Below, piece by piece: positions 55,801 through 58,730 of a stretch of 58,730 nt of DNA. The DNA lies in NCBI GenBank assembly GCA_030527105.1, contig JAUNBK010000014.1, forward strand, positions 1-58,730, written 5' to 3'. The notes under the pieces were generated by a model. The model did not search any database. It was not told where the DNA came from and worked only from the letters and a program-made list of their open reading frames with translations. Numbering within the stretch: position 1 is the first letter of the stretch; every line of letters begins with the position of its first letter. The position numbers and the translations under genes are program-made. The DNA is from Planctomycetia bacterium. Its GTDB lineage: Bacteria; Planctomycetota; Planctomycetia; Pirellulales; Thermoguttaceae.

Positions 55801-56195
55801 CGGACGCCGTATTTGTCCAGAATCCCATTTCGGAAGAGTTGCACGCCACAATTGAGAGCGGTCTGTCCACCAAAGGCGAGGAGGATGCCGTCCGGGCGCT
55901 CTTTTTCGATCACTTTCGTCACAAACTCGGGCGTGACGGGGAGAAAATAAATCACGTCCGCCACATCCTGCGACGTTTGGACAGTGGCGATGTTCGGATT
56001 GACGAGAACGGTCTGAATTCCCTCCTCGCGGAGCGCCTTGAGAGCTTGCGATCCGGAATAATCGAACTCCCCCGCCTCACCAATTTTGAGCGCGCCGGAG
56101 CCGAGGATGAGGGCTTTTTGGATACCATGCGATTTCGCAGCGACACCCACCGAATTCAGAATATCCATTTGACCCATTTGATTCATTTGATTCAT
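52866..56195 (-). CDS. carB: Carbamoyl-phosphate synthase large subunit, CAD/eukaryote-like type
   Basis: 1109 residues. It makes carbamoyl phosphate from bicarbonate, ATP and CarA-derived ammonia for pyrimidine and arginine synthesis. It has two ATP-grasp halves (about 25-420 and 570-950), an oligomerisation segment and a C-terminal MGS-like allosteric domain (from about 960). The first half reads LILGSGALKIGEAGEFDYSG, VNPNIATVQTSQDVADVIYF and PDGILLAFGGQTALNCGVQL, matching the animal CAD/CPS1 wording rather than the E. coli GAGPIVIGQACEFDYSG form. The start MNQMNQMGQMD comes from a 12-nt tandem repeat with several in-frame ATGs; GGAGG lies 7 nt before the first. It begins 3 nt after the carA stop. 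Confidence 0.95.
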   Translation of the reverse strand: MNQMNQMGQMDILNSVGVAAKSHGIQKALILGSGALKIGEAGEFDYSGSQALKALREEGIQTVLVNPNIATVQTSQDVADVIYFLPVTPEFVTKVIEKERPDGILLAFGGQTALNCGVQLFRNGILDKYGVRVLGTPIQAIIDTEDRDLFVKKLDEIDVKTIRSEAVESVEEACRAAEEVGYPVIIRAAYTLGGQGSGFCDNEGELRVRAANALAYSNQILVEKSLRGWKEVEYEVVRDRYDNCITVCNMENFDPLGIHTGESIVVAPSQTLTDSEYHNLRELAIRIVRHIGIVGECNVQYALDPKSEDYRVIEVNARLSRSSALASKATGYPLAFVAAKLGLGYGLHELKNAVTQSTCAFFEPALDYCVVKIPRWDLSKFKGVSKQIGSSMKSVGEVMAIGRSFEEALQKGLRMIGQGMHGFVANHEIHFDDLDDALANPTDSRIFAVAKAFHEGYSVAKIYDLTKIDCWFLEKLRKIFDTHRQLSDCGNLASVPTELLLKAKRMGFSDFQIGRLVTRGEEDPDRAMLAARRERKKRGIQPFVKQIDTLAAEFPAKTNYLYLTYHGSEHDVEFSRDGQGVVVLGSGAYRIGSSVEFDWCCVGAIKTIRKNGLRGIMINCNPETVSTDYDICDRLYFDELSLEAVLDITELEEPRGVVVSTGGQIPNNLAMRLYAERVPILGTTPESIDNAEDRHLFSSLCDKLGVDQPRWRELTSLEEIYQFADEVGFPLMVRPSYVLSGAAMNVVSNRSELEHFLTLAANISQKHPVVVSEFIENAKEIEFDAVANRGEIVAYAISEHVEFAGVHSGDATIVFPPQKLYVETIRRIKKIAREIASALKISGPFNMQLLARDNDIKVIECNLRASRSFPFVSKVLRIDLIELATRVILGLPVEKPSKSAFDLDYVGIKAPQFSFSRLAKADPVLGVEMASTGEVGCIGEDFYEAILKSMLATGYRLPAQKSLLLSTGPAKSKVEFLPTCRQLVDQGFTLYATRGTAAHLLEHGIQATAVGWPDETTPSQMSFAEKKAADSSFLLNALDLIQHGKIDLVVNIPKNLSSLELSNDYDIRRSAIDYNIPLLTNIRLANAFLQAVCRYQKGQEMQIRCWGEY

Positions 56196-56198
56196 AAA

Positions 56199-57320
56199 TC
56201 AGCCTCCGCAAATCATGGTTAAAAATTGGTCGAAGAGAACCCCAGCATCGCGTGGTCCACCGCACGCCTCGGGGTGGAACTGGACGGAGAAAAACGGCTT
56301 CGTTTTGTGTCGAATTCCCTCGCACGTTCCGTCGTTGAGATTGATGTACGATGTCGTCCAATCCTCATGAAGTCGAAGCGGATCGACGGCGTATCCATGA
56401 TTTTGCGATGTGATCCACGTTTGTGTCGTCCCGGGCAAAATGACAGGTTGATTATGTCCCCGATGTCCATATCGAAGTCGGAAGGTCGTCGCGCCCGCCG
56501 CCTGCGCAAGGATTTGATTTCCCATGCAGATGCCAAAAATGGGCTTGTTTTTCTCGAAAACTTTTCGAAGTACCTCCACCGTCTCGGTCGCCCAATTGGG
56601 GTCGCCAGGACCATTGCTCAGCATGACGCCGTCGAAATCGAGGTCGGAATAATCATAATTCCACGGGACACGCACGACGACCGCGTTTCGATTCACGAGA
56701 CTCCTCAGGATGTTGTTTTTGGCTCCGCAATCGACGAGAATGATTCTTGGTTTTCGATTTTTAACGAGATAGTTTTTAGCTTGTGGGAGAAGATTTTTAT
56801 CATCTTGAGAAGAGAACTCTGAGACGTCCGAGCAACTACAAAGAGCAATAAGATTCTGCTTGCCCGGATCGTATAAATCCGGCTCTGGTTCCCCCTCCAA
56901 GATGATTCTTCCCAACATGGTTCCTTTCTCGCGAAGCCTTTTTGTCAAAGCCCTCGTGTCGACTCCCGAGATGGCGGGGATGCCCTCGCGCGTGAGCCAT
57001 TGCGCGAGACTTTCCACCGCATTCCAATGGCTGTAGGACTCGGAATATTCCGAGACGATGAGCGCTTTTGCCCAGATTTTTTCGGACTCAAAAAAACGAA
57101 GAAAGCCATTCTCTAAAATGTGGGGCGGAACGCCATAATTCCCGACGAGAGGCCAAGTCATGGTTAAAATCTGCCCTGCATACGAAGGATCGGAAAGACT
57201 CTCGGTGTACCCAGTCATAGCCGTGTTAAAAACCACCTCGCCGGCGGCGGAAGAGCGCGCCCCGAAAGACTGTCCGACGAAAATGGTTCCATCCTCCAAA
57301 ACAAGCCGCGCGGTATTCAT
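56199..57320 (-). CDS. carA: Carbamoyl-phosphate synthase small (glutaminase) subunit
   Basis: 373 residues from the ATG at 57320 (AGGAG 5 nt upstream); the 21-codon extension upstream lacks support. It hydrolyses glutamine and passes ammonia to CarB. The N-domain reads ARLVLEDGTIFVGQSFGA and FNTAMTGYTESLSDPSYAGQI. The class-I glutaminase has a nucleophile Cys in FGICMGNQILAQAAGA (about 264), RYGHRGHNQPV and the His-Glu pair in VQFHPEACGGPRDA. Like carB, it resembles the CAD type (for example GNYGVPP and SYSHWNAVESLAQWL). The promoter is consensus and carB follows by 3 nt. Confidence 0.95.
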   Translation of the reverse strand: MNTARLVLEDGTIFVGQSFGARSSAAGEVVFNTAMTGYTESLSDPSYAGQILTMTWPLVGNYGVPPHILENGFLRFFESEKIWAKALIVSEYSESYSHWNAVESLAQWLTREGIPAISGVDTRALTKRLREKGTMLGRIILEGEPEPDLYDPGKQNLIALCSCSDVSEFSSQDDKNLLPQAKNYLVKNRKPRIILVDCGAKNNILRSLVNRNAVVVRVPWNYDYSDLDFDGVMLSNGPGDPNWATETVEVLRKVFEKNKPIFGICMGNQILAQAAGATTFRLRYGHRGHNQPVILPGTTQTWITSQNHGYAVDPLRLHEDWTTSYINLNDGTCEGIRHKTKPFFSVQFHPEACGGPRDAGVLFDQFLTMICGG

Positions 57321-57401
57321 GCAAACTCCTGCGATAAGTTGGGACGAAATGAAAATCCTACAGGTCCAGGTTTCGCAAAACACCAGACCAAAAACGTGTT
57401 C

Positions 57402-57429
57402 ATTGTACCATTTTGAGCGAATTTGTCAA
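57402..57429 (-). promoter_or_regulatory. Sigma70-type promoter of carAB
   Basis: On the minus strand TTGACA (57429-57424), a 16-nt spacer and TACAAT (57407-57402), 82 nt before the carA ATG. Confidence 0.75.
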
Positions 57430-57476
57430 GGAGATGGTTGTAATTTTGTGCTTTGGAACGCAGTGCAAGCGCCGGG

Positions 57477-57515
57477 TACCTTCAAATTTCTGTTGCGCAT
57501 TTGGGGGAAATGCGG
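57477..57515 (+). repeat. 39-bp direct repeat, copy upstream of carA
   Basis: Partner of 52232-52270 (32/39 identical). It is followed at once by AGTATTATAAAT between GGGG and CCCCC. Confidence 0.65.
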
Positions 57516-57557
57516 GGAGTATTATAAATCCCCCCACTTTTCTTTTACGCGAGATTT

Positions 57558-57566
57558 TGGTATAAT
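57558..57566 (+). promoter_or_regulatory. Extended -10 promoter of the FGE-fold gene
   Basis: TGGTATAAT: a TGn extension and perfect TATAAT, 57 nt before the ATG. The -35 is poor. Confidence 0.6.
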
Positions 57567-57623
57567 TGCGTCGTTGGTGGATTGTTCCAAACGAAAAACA
57601 ACATTTAACACGAGGATTTAAGC

Positions 57624-58586
57624 ATGAAAAAGACGCTGATTTTGTTGGTTTTGTTGATGGTTCCCTGTTTGCTCTTTGCGGCGTACGTCTTTATGATCAC
57701 CCCGCAAGGGCACTCTCCAAGTCCGTTTCAAAATTTGAGCGAGGAAGATCAAAAATACGTCACCGACGGGCGCGAAAAGAGGGCGCAGGAGGAAATCGAC
57801 CCCGATTTGGTGTTGGTGAGCGAAGCGGAGGGCGTTCCTTCGGAAGGTCGCGCGGCTGGTGAGCGTCTGGTGAAGACGATCAACGGCGTGGAGTACGCGT
57901 TTCGCTGGTGCCCGGCGGGAGAGTTTATGATGGGTAGTCCGTCGGGGGAAGGGTATGACGATGAGAAACCGCAGCACCGCGTGACGTTGACGCAGGGTTT
58001 TTGGATGTTGGAGACGGAAGTGACGCAGGAGATGTGGGAGAGCGTGATGGGGGAGAGCATTGAAACGAAGGCGAAGCAAGGGACGCTTGATACGTCGCTT
58101 GCAGGAACGGGTTCCAATCATCCGATGTACTATGTGAGTTGGCATGATTGTGTGGAGTTTTGCGAGAAATTGTCGAAGGAGTCGGGTTTGAAAATCCAAC
58201 TTCCTACCGAGGCGCAGTGGGAGTATGCGTGTCGAGCTGGTACAACTGGGGCGTATGCGGGCAAGTTGGATTCGATGGGTTGGTACCGGGACAATAGTGG
58301 CAGGCAGACGCACGAAGTGAAGACGAAGCAACCGAACGCGTGGGGTTTGTACGACATGCACGGTAACGTGTGGGAGTGGTGCTTGGACTGGTATGACTTG
58401 GGATATTACGATAGGTCGCCAACGAGCGACCCGAAAGGGCCTGATGATGGTTCGTACCGAGTGGGTCGTGGCGGTAGCTGGTTCAACGACGCCGAGTACT
58501 GTCGGTCCGCGTGCCGGAGCGACGGCGGCCCGGCGCGCTCGTACAACGGCGTTGGCTTCCGCCTCCTCTTCGTCCCCCAGTTCTAG
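57624..58586 (+). CDS. Exported FGE-sulfatase-fold protein, likely DGR variable protein
   Basis: 320 residues. A hydrophobic N-terminus (KKTLILLVLLMVPCLLFAAYVFM) exports or anchors it. About residues 85-318 are a formylglycine-generating-enzyme/SUMF1 domain with a C-type-lectin-like fold: RWCPAGEFMMGSPSGEG, EVTQEMWESVMG, YYVSWHDCVEFCEKLS, LPTEAQWEYACRAGT, WGLYDMHGNVWEWCLDW, GRGGSWFNDAEYCRSA and VGFRLLFV. The last ~40 residues sit where DGR target proteins vary, and their codons fit adenine-directed change. It may therefore bind variable ligands rather than activate sulfatases; no sulfatase gene is in the window. GAGGA lies about 8 nt before the ATG. Confidence 0.92.
   Translation: MKKTLILLVLLMVPCLLFAAYVFMITPQGHSPSPFQNLSEEDQKYVTDGREKRAQEEIDPDLVLVSEAEGVPSEGRAAGERLVKTINGVEYAFRWCPAGEFMMGSPSGEGYDDEKPQHRVTLTQGFWMLETEVTQEMWESVMGESIETKAKQGTLDTSLAGTGSNHPMYYVSWHDCVEFCEKLSKESGLKIQLPTEAQWEYACRAGTTGAYAGKLDSMGWYRDNSGRQTHEVKTKQPNAWGLYDMHGNVWEWCLDWYDLGYYDRSPTSDPKGPDDGSYRVGRGGSWFNDAEYCRSACRSDGGPARSYNGVGFRLLFVPQF
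58461..58586 (+). other. Putative DGR variable region (VR)
   Basis: Codons at 58482, 58485, 58488, 58497, 58512, 58518, 58521, 58524, 58527, 58536, 58542, 58545 and 58548 are all of form NNC (TTC, AAC, GAC, TAC, TGC, AGC, GAC, GGC, GGC, CGC, TAC, AAC, GGC), as expected if each began as AAC in a template and adenines were randomised. Codons between them (TGT CGG TCC GCG; GTT GGC TTC CGC) look fixed. The last ~25 nt before the stop are pyrimidine-rich and could be the IMH-like end. No template repeat is in the window. Confidence 0.65.
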
Positions 58587-58616
58587 CCATCGCGAAGGCG
58601 AAACGAACGAACGCAA

Positions 58617-58640
58617 GGGGGCGAGTGCGGAGCCGCCCCC
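58617..58640 (+). other. GC-rich hairpin just downstream of the putative VR
   Basis: GGGGGCG (58617-58623) and CGCCCCC (58634-58640) form a 7-bp stem with a 10-nt loop, 30 nt after the stop. DGR targets often have a hairpin or cruciform after the variable region. It could also be a terminator, but no T-run follows. Confidence 0.5.
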
Positions 58641-58730
58641 GAGCAGAGAGTGAGGAGCGCTGGAGCGCCCCCCCTAGAGCCGTGAACGAAGCGCAATTCT
58701 GGATGAAGTGCCGAGGGATTTTGCCCGATT

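Larger units (their letters stand above)
57321..57623. other. Divergent intergenic region carA / FGE-fold gene
   Basis: It contains the carA promoter, a 39-bp repeat and an AGTATTATAAAT string resembling the end of the ~106-bp repeats (57519-57530), and the FGE-gene promoter. No gene seen. Confidence 0.6.

Noticed and set aside
57624..58586. Canonical sulfatase-activating enzyme
   Set aside because: FGE fold alone does not show that activity; no sulfatase gene nearby and the C-terminal codon pattern fits a DGR target better.
1..58730. DGR reverse transcriptase or template repeat inside the window
   Set aside because: I looked for a YxDD-type polymerase and for a second copy of the VR core and found neither.

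Overview
The window looks like a chromosomal segment from a planctomycete, probably an anaerobic or microaerobic gut or rumen type. The evidence is a PknB-like Ser/Thr kinase with a DMG activation loop, a large surface protein with an N-terminal LExRxLL motif, several PEP-CTERM proteins built from autotransporter-type beta-strand repeats, a secreted Tyr/Pro-rich protein of a type I associate with planctomycetes, a formylglycine-generating-enzyme (FGE) fold protein and a flavodiiron protein. I see no rRNA, tRNA, CRISPR array, transposase or phage structural gene. The assignment is inference from gene content only.

Layout. 1-12.5 kb, all minus strand: cysE and priA, then a secreted glycosidase-like protein, a sodium/solute symporter, scpB and a GH2 glycosidase that runs off the left edge, so carbohydrate use is interleaved with housekeeping. 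12.7-19 kb: a PEP-CTERM beta-repeat adhesin split by a 10-G tract, a MarR regulator and a PEP-CTERM subtilase. 19.1-24.3 kb: aroA, hslV-hslU and a flavodiiron protein. 24.8-30.3 kb: a Ser/Thr kinase, an unrecognised 637-aa protein, gmd and a ComEA-like protein. 30.3-36.3 kb, minus: an efflux operon (membrane fusion lipoprotein, RND pump, MATE pump) with no outer-membrane factor here. 36.9-43 kb: a 2026-aa adhesin with two PEP-CTERM signals and an in-frame 12-G tract. 43.4-46.9 kb: a 72-aa protein, a Xer recombinase, a Nif3-like protein and a SpoIIE-type phosphatase. 47-52 kb: an SdrD-B-repeat surface protein, a WD40 protein and a small secreted protein. 52.9-57.3 kb: carA-carB of the CAD/eukaryote-like type. 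57.6 kb to the end: an exported FGE-fold protein.

The most exciting signal is at the right edge. The last ~40 codons of the FGE-fold protein look like the variable region of a diversity-generating retroelement (DGR): a run of NNC codons in the lectin-fold positions, a GC-rich invariant end and a downstream hairpin. The template repeat and reverse transcriptase would have to lie outside the window. Two further surface-variation signals are the long G tracts inside both beta-repeat adhesins (one out of frame, one in frame), which suggest phase variation, and the internal PEP-CTERM/signal-peptide hairpin in the 2026-aa adhesin, which suggests a fused two-part surface protein.

At the DNA level there is a ~106-bp intergenic repeat family with six copies and a recurrent promoter form TTGACA-N16-TAnAAT.
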